DNA of 17,940 nt from Entrophospora sp. SA101. Its lineage: Eukaryota > Glomeromycota > Glomeromycetes > Entrophosporales > Entrophosporaceae. Below the pieces are notes generated by a model that worked only from the letters and a program-made list of their open reading frames with translations, made no database searches and had not been told where the DNA came from. The DNA lies in the NCBI GenBank assembly GCA_958430865.1, contig CAUDNR010000840.1, forward strand, positions 1,233 through 19,172. Direction: 5' to 3'. Made by a program: the position numbers and the translations under genes. Below are positions 9,121 to 17,940 of the stretch, piece by piece (positions within the stretch are counted from its first letter, which is position 1; each line of letters starts with the position of its first letter).

Positions 9121-9662
9121 AAAGGAACAAGGTGAGAAAATTGTACCCTATATTTTCAAAATAAATGATATTCAGGCACTTGAGGTTTATCTAAGGAAAG
9201 AGAAAATCACCTATGAAATTTACCAAGAGGAAAAAAAATAATAAAAATTAGGAAAAGGAGGTGTGCTATTACCAAACAAAAAGCAGAAATCTTTGGAAGA
9301 AGGAAAATAAAATGCAATGAGTCTTATTATTACATATTTATCTATTTTCTTTTCTGTCCTTTTGGCAACATTAATCATAGTAATTATAAAACCCAAGTTT
9401 AAATATTCATAATAAAGTAGATTTACCATCAAAACTTTTTGAAACATACTGTGGCAAAGTCTTCATCTTTTTAGTAGTTGTATATGTTGATTATCTGGGT
9501 GTTTATAAAGCTCAACACACGGATAATTGGTCAGTCAATAAAATTCAACAGCTGGATAATCGGTCATTCGACGAATATCCTATTGAATATTCATTGATTT
9601 AATAAATTTAATACAATTATTTTATTTGTCAGGAAAAATATTTTCAATACATCCATATTTTT
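9121..9662. other. intergenic region with a short 33-bp-period direct repeat
   Basis: Two similar 24-base stretches lie 33 bp apart (9513-9536 and 9546-9569), both of the form CAACA....GGATAATYGGTCAKTC, with 19 of 24 positions matching. They lie downstream (minus sense) of the hAT scrap at 9663-9821 and could belong to its terminal region. A matching inverted copy was not found. No gene is recognised. Confidence 0.45.
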
Positions 9663-9821
9663 TTAAAAAAATACAATCCTTTCAAATAACAACGGATTCA
9701 ATTTTGTTCGCTTGGCTGTCATTGTGTTTCCAGCTTCAATAAATAGATTCTCACTTGAAGTAGAAGTTGCTGCAATACATAAATCTTTTTTAGCTAATAA
9801 TGACACAGTTGAGTATTCATA
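9663..9821 (-). pseudogene. hAT transposase scrap, dimerisation domain
   Basis: A minus-strand segment open from 9821 to TAA at 9665-9663 reads YSTVSLLAKKDLCIAATSTS then SENLFIEAGNTMTAKRTKLN and ends LLFERIVFF. This is the hAT C-terminal dimerisation motif (xATSxxSExLFxxAGxxxTxKRxxLxP), intact in order. A stop codon lies immediately upstream, and no catalytic region is found on that side, so only this piece survives. It is a different hAT branch from the SSVDCERGFS remnant at 1466-2162. Confidence 0.85.
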
Positions 9822-12166
9822 CTACTTGATATATTATATTGTTATAATAAAAGAATGTTGGTGATAGTGTAATAGTGGATAAAGTAGTATTAAAGGAATT
9901 TCATTCAATTACGCGAATAAAAAATTTTTTTTATTCTAATTCTGTATCAATTTATTCGGTGAAACACGATTAATTAACACCTGATTAACAGATCGAATAA
10001 TTGGTGAATATCATTTGGCGGATGTAACCACCAGGTTTTATATCGGTAAATTATCTCTACATGAAGCAATTTTTGCACTATTGTCATCAATAAAAATAAG
10101 ATCAGGATGGCCAAACCATTAATACTAATGGCAACTTGTATGAAATCATGTATGGTGAAGTATCTAGAATGCCACATGATCCAGATCTAAAACACACAGA
10201 AAATTTTTTATTTCGTGGTAAAAAATTGTTTCTTACGTAATCAAATTAGATAACAATTCCTATCAATATGATTGTTGTCATCTAATAATCAGCCAATCAC
10301 AATGTGGGCCAAGCTATTTTTGTTACTAACCTATCTATGAATTTTTTGGATTCATTACAGCAATAGCAACATTTATTGTACCTATCAAAAAAAAAAAAAC
10401 CAAACCAAAAAAACTTAAAACCAAAATAATTACCACTTTTGTTTTTTTCATTGACATTATTCTCTTTGTATAAGTCAATCATTTCCCAACATGCTTGCTA
10501 GCAGATAGGTATATAATGATCTCAGCAATAAAAGGTTTTTTATTAATGCAGTTATTGGACCAATCAATGAGCTGTCATAAAGAAAATTTCCTATTATGAT
10601 TTAGAGAGCTCAACAAACTTTTCTTTTTGAAACCATAACATCAAAAATTTGTTGCATAAAAAAAAATAAAAAAAGAAAAATTGTCATTATTTATCCTACC
10701 CAATTAAAAAAACAAGTATAAAACGTTCTAAATGTAAATATTCCGCGTACAGATTTTCACTTCATCAATTTATGGTTATATGTTGTAGATTAACATTAAA
10801 TAAAAGGCACAAATTTGGTCAGACCCTGTCCCATTATCAATTTTTTATATACAATACATATGATGACTCTACATATAAGTTTTATCATCTTTGTAATCTT
10901 TTATTTCAAATTCAAAATACTCACGTTTGTTCAATGCATGCATGTGAGATCAATTGGTTAGTCAAGCTGAATTGTTTATTATCTTAATAACATTTGTAAT
11001 GATGGTGAAGATTAGCAATTTTTCTACTTTGTCTCTTGATGAGATAAAGTCCAGTGTAGGTGTGGGGGGTGGGGTTTACATAGTCTTGAAAATGAGATCA
11101 ATGGACTGCTCCTCTTAACACACAAAAAAAGATCTGTTAGAAAAACCATTCAATCTTCCTTTTTAGCCTACTGACAAAATCGCAGTAGTAATTATATAGT
11201 GGAAGAACTAAAAAGAAGAAAAATCAAAAAAATTTTTTTTTGCAATTGAAAAATAAACCAAGGTTTTTGCATTTAAATATTGAAACCAAATTCTGTTTCT
11301 ATACCTGTTGGATCTGTTTTTTTTTTTTTCATTTGGAATTTGTTTTTCATATGTATACCATTACAGAGAGAGAGATTTATTATGAATTGTATATAAAAAA
11401 AAAAGTCATATTGAGTGAGATGTTTGATATTTGTTTATATCAGGACATAAGAACTAGTAAATTGCATTACAAATACTTGTGACAAAATCGAAGTCGACAT
11501 CCCTGCATATTATTACAGTTTTATGCAAATAATGGTTCAAACAAACTATTTCTTTTATACCTGTTTGTTAAAACGACATCTTTCAAATTTATTTGACAAT
11601 CAACTTTTAATGTTATCCATCTGCGGATGGAAATGACATTTGATTGAGCAGATTTCGGTCAGTATTCATTGTAAGCATTGTAAGCTAAGCAAGAAACAAT
11701 ACAAGAAGGAATGGGTGTGTATGCAAGGTAATAACAGTACGAGCACATGAAGTAATTAAACTCACTCATTCACTGTACAAAAAAAGAATAATAAAAGTGA
11801 TAGAATATATTTGTGATATCAGGACAACAGATGAATTTAGTTTCACACTAGATGACAAAACGTGCATTTTTATCATTTCCTTTTATGTTATTATTTAAGT
11901 AATAGAATCTTTAATACTAATATGATTCTACAATGACAAATAAAAAAGAGCTAAATCGATAATCTTATTACAGAAAAAATGAATAAAAGACAGAGCCCAC
12001 TTGCAGAACACAACTTTTGAATCTTTAATAATGTGGTACAAATTGGATTTTCAACAATTAAATATAGTAAATTCTCTATAAACAACCAGTTTCACATTAG
12101 GATTTACCCACCATTAATTTATACATATTTAATTTATACATATATAATAAGTACAAATTAAAATAG
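9822..12166. other. long AT-rich intergenic region upstream of acetyl-CoA synthetase
   Basis: Several 60-80 codon frames occur here but are low-complexity, rich in Phe, Tyr, Ile, Lys and Asn, and show no family motif, so I do not call them. A short G-rich patch lies at 11059-11074 and a 16-bp near-palindrome, TCCATCTGCGGATGGA, at 11616-11631. The last several hundred bases presumably contain the upstream control region of the synthetase. Confidence 0.45.
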
Positions 12167-12174
12167 TATATAAA
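12167..12174 (+). promoter_or_regulatory. candidate TATA box of the acetyl-CoA synthetase gene
   Basis: TATATAAA lies 69 bp before the ATG at 12243, in an AT-rich leader that ends AATCAAAAAAATG. Just upstream is a 15-bp-period repeat of AATTTATACATAT (12116 and 12131). In such AT-rich DNA a TATA match alone is weak, but spacing and orientation are suitable. Confidence 0.4.
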
Positions 12175-12242
12175 TCGCACATATTTTCCTTCAGTTGAAA
12201 ATTAATTATTATTAATTGAAATTATAAAATTAAATCAAAAAA

Positions 12243-14442
12243 ATGTCAAAATCAGAAGATCATTTAAATATCGACATACCAACTCATCAAGTTCCATCGC
12301 GCCTCTTACCTGCTCATCCAAAACCTCATATCGACAGCTTTGAAAATTATAAGCAACTTTATAATGAAAGCATTACTAAACCTGACGTTTTCTGGAGAAA
12401 GGTAATTAATAATAATTAAATTAATTGATTTAATTCAATTTGAAATGCTTATCCATTTTTATTTTCTTACAATATTTATACATGCATACATATATGGATA
12501 GCTTGCTAATGAATTGCTTTATTGGCATAAACCATTTGAAACTGTTGTTTCCGGAGGTTTTGAACATGGCGATGTCGCTTGGTTTCCTGAAGGTGAATTG
12601 AATGCCTCTTACAATTGTGTTGATAGACACGCTTTAAAGAACCCTAATAAGGTAATCAATCATCCAATCGTTATAAATGAATAGATATTTTATTTATTCT
12701 CTCTATTCATATTTACATCTACATTCACTTTTACAAATTGATAGGTTGCTCTTATTTATGAAGCCGATGAAGCATCTGACTCACGTAAAGTCACTTATGG
12801 TGAATTGTTTCATGAAGTTAGCAGATTGGCTTTAACTTTGAAATCATATGGTTTGAAAAAAGGTGACACTGTAGCCATCTACATGCCAATGGTACCTGAA
12901 GCTGTAGTAGCATTTTTGGCTTGCGCAAGACTTGGTATAGTTCATTCTGTTGTCTTTGCTGGTTTCTCATCTGAGGCATTACGTGATCGTATCATAGATG
13001 CTTCAAGTACATTGGTCATAACTTCAGATGAGGGTAAACGGGGTGGTAAAACAATCAACATCAAAAAAATTGTTGACGAGGCTGTAAAAAGTTGTCCTTG
13101 TGTGAAAAATGTCTTGGTGTTCCGTCGTACTGGTAATCCTGTACCTTTCTCTGCTCCGCGTGATAAGTGGTGGCATGAGGAAATTGAAAAACAGAGACCT
13201 TATTGTCCATTTGAGATTGTTAATTCTGAAGATCCATTGTTCTTATTATACACATCTGGTTCAACTGGTAAACCAAAAGGTGTCTTGCACACTACTGGTG
13301 GTTATTTGTTAGGTGCTGCTGCTACTTTGAAATATGTTTTTGACTATCACGAAGGCGATATCTTTGCATGTATGGCTGACATTGGTTGGGTAACTGGTCA
13401 TACCTATATTGTTTATGGTCCGTTGGCAAATGGTGGCACAACCGTATTGTTTGAATCAACTCCTATATATCCAACACCAAGCAGATATTGGCAAGTGGTA
13501 GAAAAATACAAGGTCACTCAATTCTATACCGCACCGACAGCTATCAGATTATTAAGAAAATTTGGTAATTCATATGTTGAAGGTCATGACCTATCAAGTT
13601 TAAGAATTATTGGATCAGTTGGTGAACCTATTAATCCTGAAGCATGGGAATGGTATTATGAGGTTGTTGGTAAAAAACAATGTTCAGTAGTTGATACTTA
13701 TTGGCAAACTGAAACCGGTTCGATAATAATTACACCACTACCTGGTTGTACACCAACCAAACCTGGTTCTGCAACATTCCCATTCTTTGGTATTGAACCT
13801 GCTATACTGGATCCTGAAAATGGCAAAGAACTTAAGGGTAATTGTGTGGAAGGTGTATTAGCAATCAAAAAACCATGGCCATCAATGGCCCGTACAGTTT
13901 ATAAGAATCATAATAGATATTTAGATGTTTATTTAAAACCATACAAAGGTTATTATTTCACCGGTGACGGTGTTGGTGTAGATAAGGATGGATATCTGTG
14001 GATTAGGGGTCGTGTAGATGATGTAATCAACGTTTCAGGTCATAGATTATCAACTTCAGAAATCGAATCAGCTTTGATCATTCATCCAGGTGTAGCAGAG
14101 ACAGCCGTTATTGGTGTTCATGATGATTTAACAGGCCAATCTGTAAATGCTTTTGTTATTTTGAAATCAGATAAGGAATCATTATCCACAGACACCAAAG
14201 ATTTAATCACACAAGTCCGTAAAGTAATTGGTCCATTCGCTACGCCAAAGAAAATATATATTGTAAATGATTTACCTAAAACTAGAAGCGGGAAAATTAT
14301 GCGCAGAGTTTTGCGTAAAATTGTTGATAACAAAGTTGAAAAGTTGAGCGGTGAAAAGTTGCGTGAAAAGTTGGGTGATTTAAGTTCTTTGGCTGATCCA
14401 AGTGTTATCACTTCTATAGTTGAAAAAGTTAATGCTTCTTAA
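12243..14442 (+). CDS. ACS: acetyl-CoA synthetase (acetate-CoA ligase, AMP-forming), three exons
   Basis: Converts acetate, ATP and CoA to acetyl-CoA, AMP and pyrophosphate through an acetyl-adenylate. Exons are 12243-12401, 12502-12651 and 12745-14442, with GT-AG introns of 100 and 93 bp, both in phase 0, giving 668 residues, close to fungal FacA/Acs. The start [20 protein letters not shown] follows an A-rich leader. Exon 1 carries the N-terminal Y-x-x-LY-x-x-S and FW region. The ATP loop [11 protein letters not shown] is at about 272-282; DTYWQTETG at about 420-428 includes the acetate-pocket Trp; YFTGDG is at about 507-512; and [17 protein letters not shown] at about 524-540 is the hinge region. 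The catalytic lysine is in [11 protein letters not shown] at about Lys620, the lysine regulated by acetylation in bacterial and animal homologues. There is no SKL-type peroxisomal ending (it ends NAS) and no targeting leader, so it is probably cytosolic and nuclear. All key motifs are intact. Confidence 0.98.
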
Positions 14443-14877
14443 TTATCATTGTTTTTATTTGTTTATCATAAAATTTTTTTAAGTGACAATTTTAATTTTA
14501 TTGTTTATATCTCTTGGATGGGATTTAAAGTAGCTTTTTAGTATAGCCTTTTTATTATTATAAATAACGTATGACATCAATCATTTATTATATTAATTGT
14601 AGATAATATCTCTCATTTTTAATAATAAATTTACATAGTAAAGCAAACCGTATTTGATACGTTAACATATTAATATTTAATCATCTCATATCTTCTTCAG
14701 AAAGTCATTCAAAGCTTCTAACAGAGAAATATAATAAAATAAAATATGTAATAATGAAAAAAATATTAAATTATTACTAACAATATAAATAACTACATAC
14801 ACGCATTATTTTTGATAAACTTTTTTGAATAGAATTTAAATTAGAATTAATTTTTTAATACTGAAGAATCTTATACA
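14443..14877. other. intergenic region between two convergent genes
   Basis: It lies between the stop of the plus-strand synthetase and the stop of the minus-strand 72-aa gene, so it contains both 3' UTRs. It is AT-rich with several AATAA-like words (for example near 14625) that could serve polyadenylation. No clear consensus signal and no other feature is seen. Confidence 0.5.
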
Positions 14878-15187
14878 TTACATGGACAAAAGCTGGACGC
14901 GCTTTTTATAGCTTATGTCAACCAAATTATTTAAACTCTTATGGAAGTCGTTGATGCGTTGTTTCATTTGTTCTTGGTGATGACGGAGAAACTTTTTATG
15001 AGTGATTGATTGTTTTTCAATGTGACTTCTCGTTTCTATTAAACTGAGGAGTCACTTTATATACTAAAACCAGTTCTTGAAATAAATAATTTTTTCGATT
15101 TCTATCTTAGTCAGTAGATCGTGTTCATAACTACATTTGTTGTCTCGTCACAATAATCTCTTGCTCGTCTGATTTGCTATTCATCAT
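14878..15187 (-). CDS. small two-exon hypothetical protein, 72 aa
   Basis: Minus-strand exon 1 runs from ATG at 15187 to 15135 (53 nt). A 91-bp GT-AG intron (15134-15044) starts GTAGTT and ends CTCAG. Exon 2 runs from 15043 to TAA at 14880-14878 (166 nt). The joined frame is uninterrupted and gives 72 residues: MMNSKSDEQEIIVTRQQILI, then a highly charged segment with HIEKQSITHKKFLRHHQEQM, ending KKRVQLLSM. It is strongly helical in appearance and could form a coiled coil, with no signal peptide or membrane segment. Support comes from the intron size matching the neighbours, a frame-restoring splice, and codon composition noticeably less AT-rich than the flanks. A second ATG follows the first directly. 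It is divergent from MTO1 (297 bp between starts). I recognise no family; small subunits of larger complexes often look like this, but that is a guess. Confidence 0.6.
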
Positions 15188-15483
15188 TATGAAAAAAGCT
15201 TTTTAATAATCGTAGGAGACCTTCAAGATATATTTCACATATATTTTACAATGATTTTCCATAAAATAATATCGCATATATATATATATATATACACACG
15301 GTGTATTTAAAAAACATCATAGCAAGAGGTTGAATTACAAATTTACGAAATTCCTCGATCGCTAAATTGATATTATGCGGGTTTAACGGTTTAAATAATA
15401 TTTTTGAAGGATTCTGACAAAGATTTTGTCAAATTTGTTGATCACCTGATCACCGATTATCTCAATTTTTTTATCTTTAAATT
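15188..15483. promoter_or_regulatory. putative shared upstream region of the 72-aa gene and MTO1
   Basis: The region separates two divergent starts. It holds a TA/CA microsatellite (about 15275-15299), a perfect inverted repeat TGACAAA-gat-TTTGTCA (15415-15431) and, 7 bp further on, a tandem pair of TGATCACC (15439-15446 and 15447-15454), ending about 30 bp before the MTO1 ATG. These are candidate protein-binding sites. No factor can be named from sequence alone. Confidence 0.4.
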
Positions 15484-17940
15484 ATGTATTTTTCGAGGAA
15501 ATTTGACTTTTTATTTAAAATAAAAAAACCCATTATAAACAACCACTTATATTCTTTAGCAAGTCCATCATCATTTTTCAAACAAGCAGCAACAACAACA
15601 ACAAGGAATTATGTTTCAATTTGTGAAAACAATCTTTCCGAATATCCAAAATATGATGTTATAGTAGTTGGGGGAGGTCATGCTGGTTGCGAAGCTTCGG
15701 CTGCTGCTGCACGTACAGGAGCAAAGACATTGTTGGTGACACAAGTACTCGATACAATTGGTGAAATGTCATGTAATCCATCATTTGGTGGAATTGGAAA
15801 AGGTGTTTTGGTTAGGGAGATTGACGCATTGGATGGATTGTGTGGTAAAATATCTGGTAAGAAAGAAAGAAAGAAATTTTTCAAAAAATAGTTGAATAAA
15901 TTTTTTTAAAATGTTATATATGTATGTATGTATGTATATTTAGATTTATCAGGAATTCAATTTCAAATTTTGAATAGATCAAAAGGACCTGCAGTACAAG
16001 TAAAATATTAAGAAATTTTATTAATAACAAATTATGTTAAAAGATTTCCCACTAAATACAAGTTATATATATATTTTTTTTTAATAAAGGGTCCTAGAGC
16101 ACAAATGGATAGGAAGTTATATAAAAAAAACATGCAAGAATGTATATTTAATTATCCTAATTTAAAAGTATTATCTGCTAGTGTTTATGATCTTGTTATT
16201 TTTTATGACAAAGAACAAAGTCATATTTATGGAGAGATACAAGGAATTAAATTAGGCATGTTATATATATGCAAATATAATAAACAAGTTTTCTTTTTGT
16301 TACCACCATTATAATCATTATTATTATCTTAGAATCAGGTGAGATTATAAACGCACATAAAGTTATAATTACAACAGGAACTTTTCTTCAAGGAGAAATC
16401 CATATCGGTAAGACAGCATATCCAGCTGGAAGGTATAATGAAGCACCGTCTCTTGGGCTTTCAAAAACATTAGAACTTGCAGGGTTTAAACTTGGCCGTC
16501 TTAAAACAGGTTATTTTGAAAATTAAAAAATTAAAAAATTAAAATTAAAATACTATTGAAGGATTCATTTTTTATAATAATAATAATAGTTATCGTTATT
16601 ATTAGGAACTCCACCTCGTTTGGATGGTAGAACAATAGATTATAAAAATTTAAACCCTCAATATGGAGATGTCCCTGCCACGCCATTTTCATATATTCAC
16701 ACTTCTGTACCTCATGAGGTTAAAATATATAGAATTAAATTTCTTCAATAATAATGATGATATTGGCATTGATATTGATATTAATGGGAAAATTTTTATT
16801 AGAAAAATCAAATTGTTTGTCATCAGACAAAGACAAACCTAGAAACACACAAAATAATTAATGACAACCTTTCAGAAACAATTCATATAAGAGAGACGGT
16901 GAAAGGTCCTAGGTAATAATTGGTTAATTAAATGTGGTATTTGATTTATGGTAAAAATGCTTAATTGACTTGTCAATAATATATTTTTTTTTAAAAAAAA
17001 AAAAAGGTATTGTCCTTCCATAGAATCAAAAGTAATAAGATTTAAAGAAAAACAAGCACATATGATTTGGCTTGAACCCGAAGGTTTTTTTAAATTTAAT
17101 TAATTTGAGAGAAAAAAATAATATATATTTATATATTACAATTAAAAAAAATTTTTTTTTACAAGTTTAGGTCTTGATACGTATGTTGTTTATCCTAATG
17201 GAATATCGGTAACTTTACCAGAAAATATTCAACATGAAATGCTTAGAACTATTAATGGATTAGAAAATGTGAAAATGATAAGACCTGGTAGCATAAATAC
17301 GCAAATTTAGATGTGCAATATATTATGGTTTATTATAATTCACAATATTGTTTGTTTTTTTGTTTATAAGGATATGGAGTGGAATATGACCATGTAGATC
17401 CTAGAGAATTGAAACCTACATTAGAAACTAATCGTATAAAAGGATTATATTTAGCGGGGCAAATAAATGGTACTACTGGATATGAAGAAGCAGCAGCACA
17501 GGTAACGGTATCAAAATAAAATTTATCATTAATATTGTAAGAATGTTGAAGATATAAACTTACTAAAAGGAAATGAAAAATAAAAGGGAAAATAAATTCC
17601 ATTATATTGTTTGTTTTATGTAGGGCATTATTGCCGGATTAAATGCAGGCTGTTCAGTTAAAAATCGTCCAGAATTTATTTTAGATAGATCCGATGCATA
17701 TATAGGAGTGCTAATAGATGATTTGATAACAAGAGGTGTAGAAGAACCTTATAGGATTTTCACTGCAAGATCAGAATATCGTTTGTCATTAAGAGCTGAT
17801 AATGCTGACATGAGATTAACGCGTAAAGGTAATGAATGATGTATAAGATATAGCGTGATTATCGATGATATTGGCATTGATATTGATATTAATGGGAAAA
17901 TTTTTATTAGAAAAATCAAATTGTTTGTCATCAGACAAAG
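15484..17940 (+). CDS. MTO1: MTO1, mitochondrial tRNA U34 carboxymethylaminomethyl-modification flavoprotein (GidA/MnmG family), 3' part missing
   Basis: With its GTPase partner (MSS1/GTPBP3), this FAD protein modifies the wobble uridine of mitochondrial tRNAs. Exons: 15484-15856, 15944-15999, 16090-16255, 16333-16509, 16606-16718, 16803-16912, 17007-17083, 17171-17287, 17371-17501, 17624-17828. All junctions keep frame and give 508 residues so far. The N-terminus ([20 protein letters not shown]) is basic and free of acidic residues apart from one Asp over about 45 residues, as for mitochondrial import. The FAD loop [11 protein letters not shown] is at about 61-71; [12 protein letters not shown] follows. 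The two family signatures are intact: [15 protein letters not shown] (about 330-344) and [17 protein letters not shown] (about 425-441). Introns are 77-122 bp; intron 3 looks GC-AG. The family is usually about 650-700 aa, so roughly 150-200 residues lie beyond the window. The last 77 bases repeat the intron 5/exon 6 boundary, so the true exon 11 is not seen. Confidence 0.95.
16256..16332 (+). other. GC-AG intron 3 of MTO1
   Basis: The coding frame GEIQGIKL ends at 16255 and resumes at 16333 as (G)AA TCA GGT GAG, giving [12 protein letters not shown], the expected family sequence. The intron therefore starts GCATGT and ends CTTAG. The nearby GT (16260-16261) as donor with the same acceptor would break the frame. 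Confidence 0.75.
16756..16832 (+). repeat. first copy of a direct repeat of at least 77 bp (MTO1 intron 5/exon 6)
   Basis: This segment covers the last 47 bp of intron 5 and the first 30 bp of exon 6. It is identical to 17864-17940, 1108 bp downstream. The match stops sharply on the left (T before copy 1, C before copy 2) and is cut by the window end on the right. Confidence 0.97.
17864..17940 (+). repeat. second copy of the MTO1 intron 5/exon 6 segment, cut by the window end
   Basis: It begins 36 bp after the exon 10 donor (GTAATG at 17829) and is identical to 16756-16832 to the last base of the window. It includes the exon 6 acceptor TTATTAG and the codons [10 protein letters not shown]. 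Exon 10 ends in phase 1 while exon 6 begins in phase 0, so splicing exon 10 directly to this copy would shift the frame. Confidence 0.97.

Noticed and set aside
9220..9447. 75-codon minus-strand open frame
   Set aside because: Low-complexity, hydrophobic and aromatic-rich, no family motif, in decayed intergenic DNA.
9974..10177. 67-codon minus-strand frame with a hydrophobic stretch
   Set aside because: A hydrophobic run (LAILILFLLMTIV) looks like a membrane segment, but AT-rich DNA often gives such runs; no homology or splice context supports it.
10297..10482. 61-codon minus-strand frame
   Set aside because: Mostly translated poly-T and A tracts (FFWFGFFFFD); no coding character.
10772..10987. 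71-codon plus-strand frame
   Set aside because: No motif or splice support; composition typical of AT-rich intergenic DNA.
11240..11482. 80-codon plus-strand frame
   Set aside because: Contains long Phe runs from a poly-T tract and an IIYYELYIKKK-like tail; judged non-coding.
13109..13312. 67-codon plus-strand open frame
   Set aside because: Out-of-frame shadow within the synthetase ATP-loop region.
14118..14411. 97-codon minus-strand open frame
   Set aside because: It lies entirely inside the last exon of acetyl-CoA synthetase, which has all family motifs on the plus strand. This is an antisense shadow.
15678..15884. 68-codon minus-strand open frame
   Set aside because: Antisense shadow of MTO1 exon 1, which carries the FAD-binding motif on the plus strand.
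17333..17602. 89-codon minus-strand open frame
   Set aside because: Covers MTO1 exon 9 and its flanking introns in antisense; the plus strand has the conserved [12 protein letters not shown] signature.
1..17940. tRNA, rRNA or CRISPR features
   Set aside because: No tRNA T-loop/acceptor pattern, rRNA core sequence or regularly spaced repeat array was seen by eye. A tRNAscan or Rfam run would be decisive.

Overview
The window looks like nuclear DNA of a very AT-rich, intron-rich fungus. The spliceosomal introns are short (about 77-122 bp, GT-AG with one apparent GC-AG), the acetyl-CoA synthetase is of fungal type, and broken hAT transposons and a tyrosine-kinase-like remnant are scattered between genes. 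An arbuscular mycorrhizal fungus (Glomeromycotina, Rhizophagus-like) fits best. That placement is an inference from remembered family features, not from a search.

Left part (1-5800) is transposon-rich. It holds a possible small two-exon gene or fragment on the minus strand (480-767), a 115-bp fold-back element (789-903), a 61-bp direct repeat (1315-1465), the C-terminal end of one hAT transposase with a candidate 3' terminal repeat (1466-2162), and a second, multi-exon hAT transposase pseudogene (about 2420-4990). The second pseudogene carries a perfect 319-bp tandem duplication. A 154-bp TIR/TSD element (5507-5660) follows.

Middle part (5800-12240) has one intact gene, an arrestin-fold protein on the minus strand (5821-6567). 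The rest is AT-rich intergenic DNA with degenerate tandem repeats (7831-8215), a broken protein-kinase C-lobe (8747-9120, minus) and a hAT dimerisation-domain scrap (9663-9821, minus).

Right part (12243-17940) is the gene-dense end. It has a complete three-exon acetyl-CoA synthetase (12243-14442, 668 aa), a newly noticed two-exon 72-aa gene on the minus strand (14878-15187), and, divergent from it across about 300 bp, the first ten exons of MTO1 (15484 to the window end), the mitochondrial tRNA-U34 modification flavoprotein. The last 77 bases are an exact second copy of the MTO1 intron 5/exon 6 boundary, so a duplication, or an assembly error, starts inside the gene.

The two housekeeping genes act in different places: acetate activation in the cytosol/nucleus and tRNA wobble modification in mitochondria. 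Nothing indicates co-regulation, except that MTO1 and the 72-aa gene share an upstream region. No RNA gene, CRISPR array or bacterial feature was seen, and no convincing undescribed multi-gene system. The most notable items are the local exact duplications, the small two-exon gene and the small TIR elements.
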